IMG/VR virus record: IMGVR_UViG_3300025874_000006
Span: 87,104 to 151,103 of that record
Reading direction: 5' to 3' (one strand)
Length of the DNA: 64,000 bases
From: a virus
Within the stretch, counting starts at the first letter, position 1, and every line of letters begins with the position of its first letter. Below, one piece after another: positions 1 through 7,941 of the stretch. Under the pieces are notes generated by a model, which was given only the letters and a program-made list of their open reading frames with translations, had not been told where the DNA came from and ran no database searches. The translations under genes and the position numbers were made by a program.

Positions 1-3000
1 CAAATCTGTCAATCGAGTACCGTGACCACCAACTACACCACCTAGGGTGCTGTCAGCATTCTGGAACTCAGTAACGATTTCTGCAAGAGAGTTCAGTGCA
101 GTCGCATCCGTGTTAGACAAGACATTAGAGATCTGAGACTGTAGACCAGATTCTGCACTTGTTGCACGAGATATTTCAGCATCAATTGCAGACTGTAGAT
201 CACTATCACCAGCAATACGATCAGCAGTTTCATTAGCTACCGCAGTTGTTCTTGCTGTAGTCTCTGAAGAGATCGCATCGTTGGACGAACCAGTCAGTGC
301 ATCAATTGCAGACTGTAGACTTGCGTCACCAGCAATACGATCAGTTTCTTCTGCACTAATAGACGCAGATAGATCCGAATCACCGGCAATACGACCACTT
401 GTTTCAGTAGCAAGAGCAGTATCGAGTTCAGACTTATCTGAATCAAGTCTTAGACCAAGTGCAGTATCACCAGCGCCACGTGCATTCTCTTCAGCGCTTA
501 AGTCCGCTTCAAGTGCAGTGAGGTTGTTCTCAGCAGTAGTCAATCGACCTTCGTTACCATCAACACCAGAGTCAACATAGTCTTTGGTAGCGAATACTGA
601 AGTATCAACACCATAAGAAACAACACTTGTTGTTGGAGCTGTAGCAAGAATAGGAGGGTGAGCTCCAGTCGTCCCTTCATCCATATCAATGATAGTTGAA
701 CCGGAAACCGTGAAATAGTTATAGGTGTCTATTTCGAACCTTGAACCATTGTAGGTTTCTAGTGTATTTACAGTTTCACCAGTCAGAATGTTGTAGATAA
801 TTAGACCTACATAACGGGTTTGTCCGTCACTAGACATGTGACCAGTAGGAACAAATAACATATCTCCAGACAACGCAAGACCAGCTTTACCAAGACCTTT
901 TGAATTGTTCAAGACTTGCCAAGGAGTACTGCTTTCCTCTACAAATGAACGTATGAAACTACCATCATCAGGATTATGGACGTGTGCACGGTTTGTACCA
1001 TCTGTATCTTGAGTCCGGAATACTACATACTTGTCACTTACAGCGATACCATTAGCATACATGTTGGTGTTGTTACTAGGGCCATGAATGGTAGTACTGA
1101 ATACAGTCCCTGCAAGACCATAAGCACCGGAAGTTTTCAGTATAGTAACACCCTGATTCGTCTGGCCAGTCGTGCCACCAGTTACAAAGTAACCGCCACC
1201 GAAGTCTGCTTCATCCGGAGTTCCCATAGGATCATAAGAGTATAACTCAGCCCAATCGGAGATGTTGTGAACTTTAACAGTGTCAATTGCGCTCCAAATT
1301 GACCCATAAACCGCGATTGCTCTAGTATCATCTACAACAAAAACTCTGCGTATAGTAGGGTCAGTGATAGTCGTAACTAAACCGTGGTCTGCTTGGGCAA
1401 TATTTCTTATATCATAGATTTTACTATACTGTAGATTATCATTACTGCCTCTAGTAAACGCAATGTGGTTGCCATTGATAGAGAGATAAGATAACCAAGG
1501 ATGGTTTAGTTCTGGGTAATCATCAAATGACCAAGACTTGACCAGTGTACCATCTAATAGATGCAAGGCGATAATAATTTCACGGCCGCCAGATTTTTCC
1601 AGCAGAAGAGTCACGAAATGGGTGTCCGAAGCATCCACAGCCTTGATCTCGTTGTCGCCAGAATATAACTCATCTACACCAGTTATCGCAACAAAGTCTG
1701 ATGGAGTTAATGAAGACCAGTCCACTACAGAAGAAGATACTTCCGCAATACCAGTACCCAAATCAGACGGCTGTATAGCACTTTCAGCAGTTTGCTTGAT
1801 TGGTTCCATTCGAATATCAACTTCAGCTATACCAACTTTAGATGCGATAGATGCAGCAGTTGCATCAGCGTCTGCTTTAGTTGCGATAGATGCAGTAACA
1901 GTAGATGCAAAGTTCGCGTCATCACCCAGAGCAGCAGCTAGTTCGTTAAGAGTATCCAACGAAGCAGGAGCAGCGTCTACAGTAGCAGCGATTGCTTGTG
2001 TTGCGGCAGTTCCAGCAGCAGCGATTGCGGCAGCTTGTGCAGCGTCTGCTTTGGCAGTTGCATCAGCAGCTGCGGTTGCTTCAGCGGCAGCCTGTGCAGC
2101 ATTTGCTTTGGCAGTTGCATCAGCAGCTGCGGTTGCTTCAGCGGCAGCCTGTGCAGCATTTGCTTTGGCAGTTGCATCATCACTTGCAGTAGAGATTGCA
2201 GATGTTACCGCAGTTTCTCTAGCACCAGTCTCAACAGCAATTGCAGAATCCATCTGTGCAGTAGTTGAGTAAGGAGTCAAGTCAGTCGCAGGAATTGCAG
2301 CAATAGCTGAATCCATCTCAGCAGTAGTTGAGTAGTCAGAAAGGTCTACACCAGCAACACCAGAGTCAACATAGTCTTTAGTAGCAAATAGTGAAGTGTC
2401 TACACTGTAATTGGTTGTTGTAGAAGGTACACCTTCCCAAACCTGTACGGTTCCCGAAGAACCAGCACGCCCACCACTAGCGATAGTGGTAACGATGGTT
2501 CCATTAGATGAGGGGTTAAACGAACTATACTCCCCTTTACTCCATAGAGCAACCGGAGAAAATACACCTGAATCGGAAATTTCGTGTATGTACCAAGTGT
2601 AATTATTACCCAAATCCCAAGGCTGCCCAACAATGGCAAACGCTACAAGATTATCTGTTATCTTAGAAACTAGATTGTAACCATAAGAATAGTCGTGTGT
2701 ACCAGAAATTGCGTCTCGTTCACTACTTACCAAATAACCAGTGGTATGATCAAACGTGTACACATTTTTTCCATACCACGACTGAGCAACTAGAAGATAA
2801 TTTCCAAACACTTCGAAAGTATCACTGAAATGTGACCTATAAAAGTCTGATTGAATAGAATCAGATGACAAATCTTCTGGATAAGGGTCTTGGTAACTTC
2901 TAATTAGAGAACCCGTTGACAGAGAGAATTGGTGAATAGACCCCTCCGAGAATCTTCCACCAGCACCGATGAACACAGTGTCTCCAGAAACCTTAACGGT

Positions 3001-6000
3001 CTTGCCGAATCGTCCAATATATCGTCCACCATCACTATAACTAGGGTTTGTGAACTCTTTTACAATAGAACCGTCCTCAACATCAATGAGTAATACTCTA
3101 CCACCTTCATTCTCACCATTAATATCTCTTGCTTTACTATCAGAAATTATCGCAGTACTGGTACCATCTATTAAAACAACATTATCACCAAAAGAACTAG
3201 CGTCCCAGTTGTTTTTGTAATCACCCGTATAGTCATTTCCCTGAAGTAGTGCATGAAGTGTAACTGTCCATTGATCATGGGTCTTGTATACGTACACAGC
3301 ACCTTCTGAAATATTGTCTAATGAGTTACCAGAACCATCTTTCGCATCTACATTTTCAAAATTATGGGCAGAGACGACCATATAACCATCATTAAAGGCA
3401 ACTTTTTCACCAAAGCCAGACCCTTGCGTACCTTGGGGACTCTCGATCAAAGTGCCCGTCTCTAAATCTGTTAAGTAGACTGTAGGTTGTACACCATTAT
3501 AGGTAGTACCGGGCCCGTTAGTTCGTCCACTTGAGAAAATATCTATACTTCTGCCGGTCAAAACATGTTCCCAACTGCCCATATGAACTCCACCGTTCAA
3601 ATCGTTAGTAGTTATGTTAGGCCAATTGGTTATAGAAGTTCCTAATATTTCTGAGGAAGGAGATGGTGGTTCAACACTAAAATCGATGACCGCAGTTGTC
3701 GTCTGAGCAATACCAGTTCCAAAATCTTCTGGTTGGATCGCAGATTCTGCTAGTTGCTTGATTGGTTCCATTCGAACATCAACTTCAGCTATACCAACTT
3801 TACTAGCAAGTGCGGCAGTAGTTGCAGCGTCATCAGCTTTAGTAGCAATTGAATCAGTAACAGTAGATGCAAAGTTTGCGTCATCACCTAGAGCAGCAGC
3901 CAACTCGTTAAGAGTGTCTAGTGCGGCAGGAGCAGCGTCAACTGTTGCAGCAACAACTTGATCAGCATAAGACTGAGCTTCTGACTTAGCAGTTGCGATC
4001 GCAGAACCCATTTCAACAGTAGTTGAGTACGGAGTTAAGTCAGTTGCAGGAATTGCAGCGATAGCAGCAGTTCTAGCAGCAGTCTCAACAGCAATAGCTG
4101 AATCCATCTCAACGGTAGTTGAGTAAGGAGTCAAATCTGTAGAAGGAATTGCAGCGATAGCTGAATCCATCTGTGCAGTAGTTGAGTAGTCAGAAAGGTC
4201 TACGCTTGGAATATTAGCAATTGCAGTTTCTATTGCATTAAAGGCGGAACCGAGTTCACTTACGTCATATTGTCTGACGTATGTAGGATTTTTCCAAGAA
4301 TCTAAATCTGCAAAGTAATCTGTTACATATAGTTGGTTAGTAATCGAATCATACGAAAGATAAGTCCACTGGACGTGATAATTGTCCCAAACATTGGTAA
4401 ATGCTACGGTGGATGTGTCAGACTTGTCGTACCAATGCAAACCACCTTCCAGACGAGGAATTGCGTAGTAATTACCAACACTAGTAATCGATGTATATCT
4501 CCTACCAGAACCAGAGTCTGGTGTGGTAATAGAGAATGCTATATCAGAAGTCCCTTTGTTATAAAAGGTGAATGTGTCAGAGTTATTGTAGACCGCAAAA
4601 TAATCATCTATTACCACTCCGTATTCGGTGTAATTCGTTGCGAGGGTGCCCACAAGTGAGTTATCGGAGGTATCTATTATGGTATAGTCACGATTAAACA
4701 AATCATTAACATAAACATAACCACCACCAGCTGACATGTTACGACCCCAATACAGATCTCTACTGTAATTTTGAGGCCCGTTGCTGATAAGACCTAGGTC
4801 ACTTGGGTTAATTTCGACTGGGGTAGCGGTGATGTTAGTTGCATCATAAACAAATAGTTGACCAACCTTAGTTTCTGGCGAATTACCAGTATCACCGTAT
4901 CTAGTTGCATAAAATTTATTCGCAACTTCATCGTATCCACTTCCAGCACCCAACATGTAATTCGCACCCTGGCCTGTAGGAAATGCATGTTGATAGACTT
5001 TAGTTATGTTGGATAGGTCGGTAAGGTCATAGAACTGAAGTGAACCGTGATTATCACTACCAGCATCGTGGTTTGCAACCATTAGAATCTTAGATGTTTC
5101 TGAGTAATAAAAAGTGTTACCCCATGACCTATTCCATGTGAACTCTCTGTCGTAGAGTTCTACTGGGTTTTCCATATCATTTCTATCATATATGAATATA
5201 GAACCAGACTGATTTAAACCCGATGTTTCATCATTGTGGGACACTAAGATATAATCGGTGTACGTCTTGATAGTTTCTCCGAAACCACTGTAGTTGCCAT
5301 TAGCAGCATTGTTCAAAGCATACTGTGGTTGTGGGTCATCTAAGAGAGAAAATTTACTTGGTGCTTGAGGGAGTACTTCAACACCATTCAGATAATCAAC
5401 AATACCTGAAACCACAGATCCGTCTGCTTTGCTGTCTAGTGCAGCAGTAGTCGCAGCATCGTCTGCCTTAGTAGCAAGTGCGGCAGTAGTTGCAGCGTCA
5501 TCAGCTTTAGTAGCAAGAGCAGCAGTAGTTGCAGCGTCATCAGCTTTAGTAGCGATAGAAGCAGTAACAGTAGATGCAAAGTTTGCATCATCTCCAAGAG
5601 CAGCAGCCAGTTCATTCAACGTGTCCAATGCCGCAGGAGCAGCGTCAACTGTTGCAGCAACAACTTGATCAGCATATGTCTGTGCTTCTGACTTAGCAGT
5701 AGCAATTGCAGAAGTCATCTCGCTAGAAGTTGAGTATGGAGTCAAGTCAGTTGCGGGAATTGCAGCAATTGCAGAATCCATTTCAGCAGTGGTTGAGTAT
5801 GCAGAGAGGTCTACACCAGCAACACCAGAGTCAACATAGTCTTTAGTAGCAATTACTGAAGTGTCAACGGAATATTCGTTACTAGTTGAACCTGACGGAG
5901 ACACTGTTGTATAAACTCTATTAGAACTGTCTCCACCAACTGCATAAAAACTAGTTCCATCATTCGTGAATCTTCCATTTTTGTCAGTTCCGAAAGATTC

Positions 6001-7431
6001 AGTAATTTCATAACGTAAGTCTGTACTCAAATCTAATAGGTATCTTGTCGCAACATCACCGTTCATTTCAGATACTAATAAAGCGGTTCCCATCACACTG
6101 AAATCAGCACCAAAATTATCGGCCGCAGTTTCAGAAGAGTAAGAAGTTATTAAACTACCATCAGTGACATCGTAAACATGTATATATCCAATGTTATTTG
6201 CCATCGACTCTATCGAATACACATAGAGCTTACTATCAGAGATTTCAACTCTCAATGCAAAGTTTATGGTAGGAAGAGGTTTCTGAATTTTATAAATTAA
6301 ATTCGTAGAACCACTTGTTTCCCATCCATCCGGAATATTGCTAACCGTGAGTTCCGCAGCACCAGTATTCGAAACTGCAAGAAAATTTCCTTCGATTGCA
6401 AGGGAGACGCCCCACAGTCCACTAGGAGATTCCTTTGTCACTGTATTAGTTTGACTTCCAGTAGTAATATCAAAAGTTAAAACTACACTTTGTCGATTAT
6501 GATTACTGTCTTTCGGCCCTCTGGCAGATAAGTAAAGATAATTTCCTCTCAATGCCATGTCCATCGGCCGATCACCCAAATCGGCTGATATGGTCGAACT
6601 TTGATATGTACCATCACTAAGATTTATTCTGTGTAATTTTGCATTATTAGCTCCACCACTTGTCATGTAGGTTACAACAAAAAGTGTGGTAGAATTAATT
6701 GCCAAAGCTCCGCTTATATAAGATCCGCTGTGTCCGAGAGAACTAGACCCTTGGAAAAAGTGCAACTGGTCTCCAGTAGTGGTATCAAAGATAGTAACAC
6801 CAGCACCAGAGGATATGGCCGAAACCGTACCATTTGTTACAAATGTATCTTCTCTATTAGTGCCTGGACTTCCAAAAAATTCTGTATTACCTGAGACCAC
6901 AACGGAAGATACTGAAGGTTGGACACTTAAATCTGAAGCCGTTGTGGAAACAGTTAAGATACCAGCGCCAAAGTCTTCTGGTTGAACAGCAGTATCAGCA
7001 AGAGCACCCTGTGCAGCAGTTGCAACACCGTCTGTGATTTGAGCAATAACCGCATCTAAATCTGCTTGTTGTGCAGCAGTATCAGCAAGAGCACCCTGTG
7101 CAGCAGTTGCAACACCACTTGCAAGTGTCTGTTGAATCTGCGTAATTGCAGTAGAGTTGTTCGTGATTAAAGTTGAAATGTCACCGTCTTCACTTTGGAA
7201 TAAAGCGACAATCTCTTGGAGTGTATCCAAGTGTTCCGGAGAAGTGCCAAGGATTGCATCTACCTGTGCCTGAAGTGCTGCGATGTCAGTCGCGACTGCT
7301 TCGTTCACAGCCTCAGTTATTGCTGGTAGTACAAGTTTGCCTTCTGCGGTAATTACAAGTTGGTTACCGACAACTACTTCACCAGTAATGTCGACACCAT
7401 TTTGTATTCTAAATTTCTTATTAGTACTCAT
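1..7431 (-). CDS. giant tail fibre, C-terminus beyond window edge
   Basis: Open from an ATG at 7431 to the window edge: 2,477 codons with no stop noticed, so the C-terminus is missing. The first ~35 residues ([16 protein letters not shown], then [15 protein letters not shown]) nearly match the N-terminus of the S74 fibre upstream, suggesting a shared virion attachment module. Four globular blocks follow (about residues 155-517, 678-1057, 1245-1677, 1898-2277). They are rich in patterns such as VYDVTDGSLITSY and FGDNVV and look like FG-GAP or propeller-type sheet domains. They are separated by Ala-rich linkers that repeat KDYVDSGVAGVDLS and YSTTAEMDSAIAAIP. The last ~200 residues are heptad-like (SLQSAIDA, RIAGDSDL). 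Most likely a receptor-binding fibre. The propeller assignment is inference from sequence pattern. Confidence 0.8.
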   Translation of the reverse strand, partial: MSTNKKFRIQNGVDITGEVVVGNQLVITAEGKLVLPAITEAVNEAVATDIAALQAQVDAILGTSPEHLDTLQEIVALFQSEDGDISTLITNNSTAITQIQQTLASGVATAAQGALADTAAQQADLDAVIAQITDGVATAAQGALADTAVQPEDFGAGILTVSTTASDLSVQPSVSSVVVSGNTEFFGSPGTNREDTFVTNGTVSAISSGAGVTIFDTTTGDQLHFFQGSSSLGHSGSYISGALAINSTTLFVVTYMTSGGANNAKLHRINLSDGTYQSSTISADLGDRPMDMALRGNYLYLSARGPKDSNHNRQSVVLTFDITTGSQTNTVTKESPSGLWGVSLAIEGNFLAVSNTGAAELTVSNIPDGWETSGSTNLIYKIQKPLPTINFALRVEISDSKLYVYSIESMANNIGYIHVYDVTDGSLITSYSSETAADNFGADFSVMGTALLVSEMNGDVATRYLLDLSTDLRYEITESFGTDKNGRFTNDGTSFYAVGGDSSNRVYTTVSPSGSTSNEYSVDTSVIATKDYVDSGVAGVDLSAYSTTAEMDSAIAAIPATDLTPYSTSSEMTSAIATAKSEAQTYADQVVAATVDAAPAALDTLNELAAALGDDANFASTVTASIATKADDAATTAALATKADDAATTAALATKADDAATTAALDSKADGSVVSGIVDYLNGVEVLPQAPSKFSLLDDPQPQYALNNAANGNYSGFGETIKTYTDYILVSHNDETSGLNQSGSIFIYDRNDMENPVELYDREFTWNRSWGNTFYYSETSKILMVANHDAGSDNHGSLQFYDLTDLSNITKVYQHAFPTGQGANYMLGAGSGYDEVANKFYATRYGDTGNSPETKVGQLFVYDATNITATPVEINPSDLGLISNGPQNYSRDLYWGRNMSAGGGYVYVNDLFNRDYTIIDTSDNSLVGTLATNYTEYGVVIDDYFAVYNNSDTFTFYNKGTSDIAFSITTPDSGSGRRYTSITSVGNYYAIPRLEGGLHWYDKSDTSTVAFTNVWDNYHVQWTYLSYDSITNQLYVTDYFADLDSWKNPTYVRQYDVSELGSAFNAIETAIANIPSVDLSDYSTTAQMDSAIAAIPSTDLTPYSTTVEMDSAIAVETAARTAAIAAIPATDLTPYSTTVEMGSAIATAKSEAQSYADQVVAATVDAAPAALDTLNELAAALGDDANFASTVTDSIATKADDAATTAALASKVGIAEVDVRMEPIKQLAESAIQPEDFGTGIAQTTTAVIDFSVEPPSPSSEILGTSITNWPNITTNDLNGGVHMGSWEHVLTGRSIDIFSSGRTNGPGTTYNGVQPTVYLTDLETGTLIESPQGTQGSGFGEKVAFNDGYMVVSAHNFENVDAKDGSGNSLDNISEGAVYVYKTHDQWTVTLHALLQGNDYTGDYKNNWDASSFGDNVVLIDGTSTAIISDSKARDINGENEGGRVLLIDVEDGSIVKEFTNPSYSDGGRYIGRFGKTVKVSGDTVFIGAGGRFSEGSIHQFSLSTGSLIRSYQDPYPEDLSSDSIQSDFYRSHFSDTFEVFGNYLLVAQSWYGKNVYTFDHTTGYLVSSERDAISGTHDYSYGYNLVSKITDNLVAFAIVGQPWDLGNNYTWYIHEISDSGVFSPVALWSKGEYSSFNPSSNGTIVTTIASGGRAGSSGTVQVWEGVPSTTTNYSVDTSLFATKDYVDSGVAGVDLSDYSTTAEMDSAIAAIPATDLTPYSTTAQMDSAIAVETGARETAVTSAISTASDDATAKANAAQAAAEATAAADATAKANAAQAAAEATAAADATAKADAAQAAAIAAAGTAATQAIAATVDAAPASLDTLNELAAALGDDANFASTVTASIATKADADATAASIASKVGIAEVDIRMEPIKQTAESAIQPSDLGTGIAEVSSSVVDWSSLTPSDFVAITGVDELYSGDNEIKAVDASDTHFVTLLLEKSGGREIIIALHLLDGTLVKSWSFDDYPELNHPWLSYLSINGNHIAFTRGSNDNLQYSKIYDIRNIAQADHGLVTTITDPTIRRVFVVDDTRAIAVYGSIWSAIDTVKVHNISDWAELYSYDPMGTPDEADFGGGYFVTGGTTGQTNQGVTILKTSGAYGLAGTVFSTTIHGPSNNTNMYANGIAVSDKYVVFRTQDTDGTNRAHVHNPDDGSFIRSFVEESSTPWQVLNNSKGLGKAGLALSGDMLFVPTGHMSSDGQTRYVGLIIYNILTGETVNTLETYNGSRFEIDTYNYFTVSGSTIIDMDEGTTGAHPPILATAPTTSVVSYGVDTSVFATKDYVDSGVDGNEGRLTTAENNLTALEADLSAEENARGAGDTALGLRLDSDKSELDTALATETSGRIAGDSDLSASISAEETDRIAGDASLQSAIDALTGSSNDAISSETTARTTAVANETADRIAGDSDLQSAIDAEISRATSAESGLQSQISNVLSNTDATALNSLAEIVTEFQNADSTLGGVVGGHGTRLTDL
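2051..2178. repeat. 57-bp tandem repeat inside fibre gene
   Basis: Two perfect 57-bp units starting at 2051 and 2108 and a partial third from 2165. They encode a 19-residue Ala-rich unit (AAAEATAAADATAKANAAQ) in a linker of the giant fibre. The unit is in frame, so copy-number change would lengthen or shorten a coiled segment without a frameshift. Confidence 0.9.
5438..5554. repeat. 39-bp tandem repeat, three units
   Basis: Three near-identical 39-bp units start at 5438, 5477 and 5516. They encode a 13-residue Ala/Thr-rich unit (ATKADDAATTAAL) in another linker of the same fibre, again in frame. Confidence 0.85.
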
Positions 7432-7543
7432 TTTTAAGTATACCTTTTAGAATTGTTAATTGGGAGCTGGACTGATTCCAGTCCCGATGAATGAAAGTAG
7501 AAGAATTCTACTTTCGATTTGGAATATATTCTGAATCCAGAAC

Positions 7544-7551
7544 ATATTTAT
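7544..7551 (-). promoter_or_regulatory. T4-type late promoter
   Basis: Exact TATAAATA on the minus strand, about 110 bases upstream of the giant fibre start at 7431 and just after a terminator hairpin. This is the box recognised by the T4 gp55 late sigma factor. No -35 element is expected. Confidence 0.75.
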
Positions 7552-7558
7552 AATGTTA

Positions 7559-7578
7559 CCCGACTCTGGTGAGCCGGG
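7559..7578 (-). terminator. terminator-like hairpin
   Basis: On the minus strand CCCGGCTC and GAGTCGGG pair over 8 bp (one G-T wobble) around the loop ACCA. It lies after the 67-residue gene ending at 7612. The U-tract is poor (AACATTATAAATA) and merges with the next late promoter. Confidence 0.6.
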
Positions 7579-7611
7579 TAATACTGTTATACGAAGGGGT
7601 TGATTAGGGGG

Positions 7612-7815
7612 TTATTCTTCAGCTAAACTGTCAGTTAATATTTTTACAAATGCATCTTTACCAACAGAGAGTTGATCAAGATTAAATTGAGTTGAACTGA
7701 TTTTACGTTCCAAGTCAGCAATGTGGTTTACTACCATTTGCTGTTGTTCGGTCATATCTTCGTATTGGTGTTCCACACCGTCTATAATTACTGGGGTTGT
7801 TTTTTTCTCGCCCAT
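7612..7815 (-). CDS. small conserved phage protein of unknown function
   Basis: 67 residues. The core IIDGVEHQYEDMTEQQ is followed by a helical, probably coiled-coil segment (MVVNHIADLERKI, FNLDQLSVGKDAF). Proteins of this layout are common in T4-like marine phages; I believe they match a DUF6447-type family, but that name is from memory. The ATG is preceded by AGAGGA. It has its own late promoter at 7852-7859 and a hairpin on each side, so it forms a one-gene late unit between two fibre genes. That suggests a virion or fibre-assembly role, which is inference. Confidence 0.7.
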   Translation of the reverse strand: MGEKKTTPVIIDGVEHQYEDMTEQQQMVVNHIADLERKISSTQFNLDQLSVGKDAFVKILTDSLAEE

Positions 7816-7851
7816 GTCATATTTCCTCTTAGGTTAGTTAGTGACAGAACT

Positions 7852-7859
7852 TATTTATA
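7852..7859 (-). promoter_or_regulatory. T4-type late promoter
   Basis: Exact TATAAATA on the minus strand directly after the hairpin at 7861-7889 and 37 bases upstream of the 67-residue gene. Confidence 0.75.
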
Positions 7860-7860
7860 A

Positions 7861-7889
7861 CACCCCCAGCCCACTATGGGCCGAGGGTG
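7861..7889 (-). terminator. strong hairpin after S74 fibre gene
   Basis: A 13-bp stem (CACCCTCGGCCCA with TGGGCTGGGGGTG, two G-T wobbles) closes a 3-base loop. It follows the S74 fibre gene and the 11-codon frame. The next minus-strand bases are TTATAAATAA, so the U-tract is weak and doubles as the next late promoter. Confidence 0.7.
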
Positions 7890-7901
7890 AGTTTGCAATC
7901 A

Positions 7902-7937
7902 TTACCAAGGAGTTCCTACAGATACAGTTACTGCCAT
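7902..7937 (-). CDS. candidate 11-residue peptide
   Basis: ATG at 7937 opens MAVTVSVGTPW followed by TAA. It starts 4 bases after the S74 fibre stop and has a good ribosome site (GAGGAA, about 8 bases upstream) inside the fibre's last codons. It ends just before the terminator stem. It may be a real micro-protein or only a translated trailer; nothing in it suggests a function. Confidence 0.35.
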   Translation of the reverse strand: MAVTVSVGTPW

Positions 7938-7941
7938 GATT

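Noticed and set aside
1538-2272. 244-residue plus-strand Ala/Ser-rich open frame
   Set aside because: Antisense of the Ala-rich fibre linker; the minus frame is continuous over 7.4 kb with clear domains.
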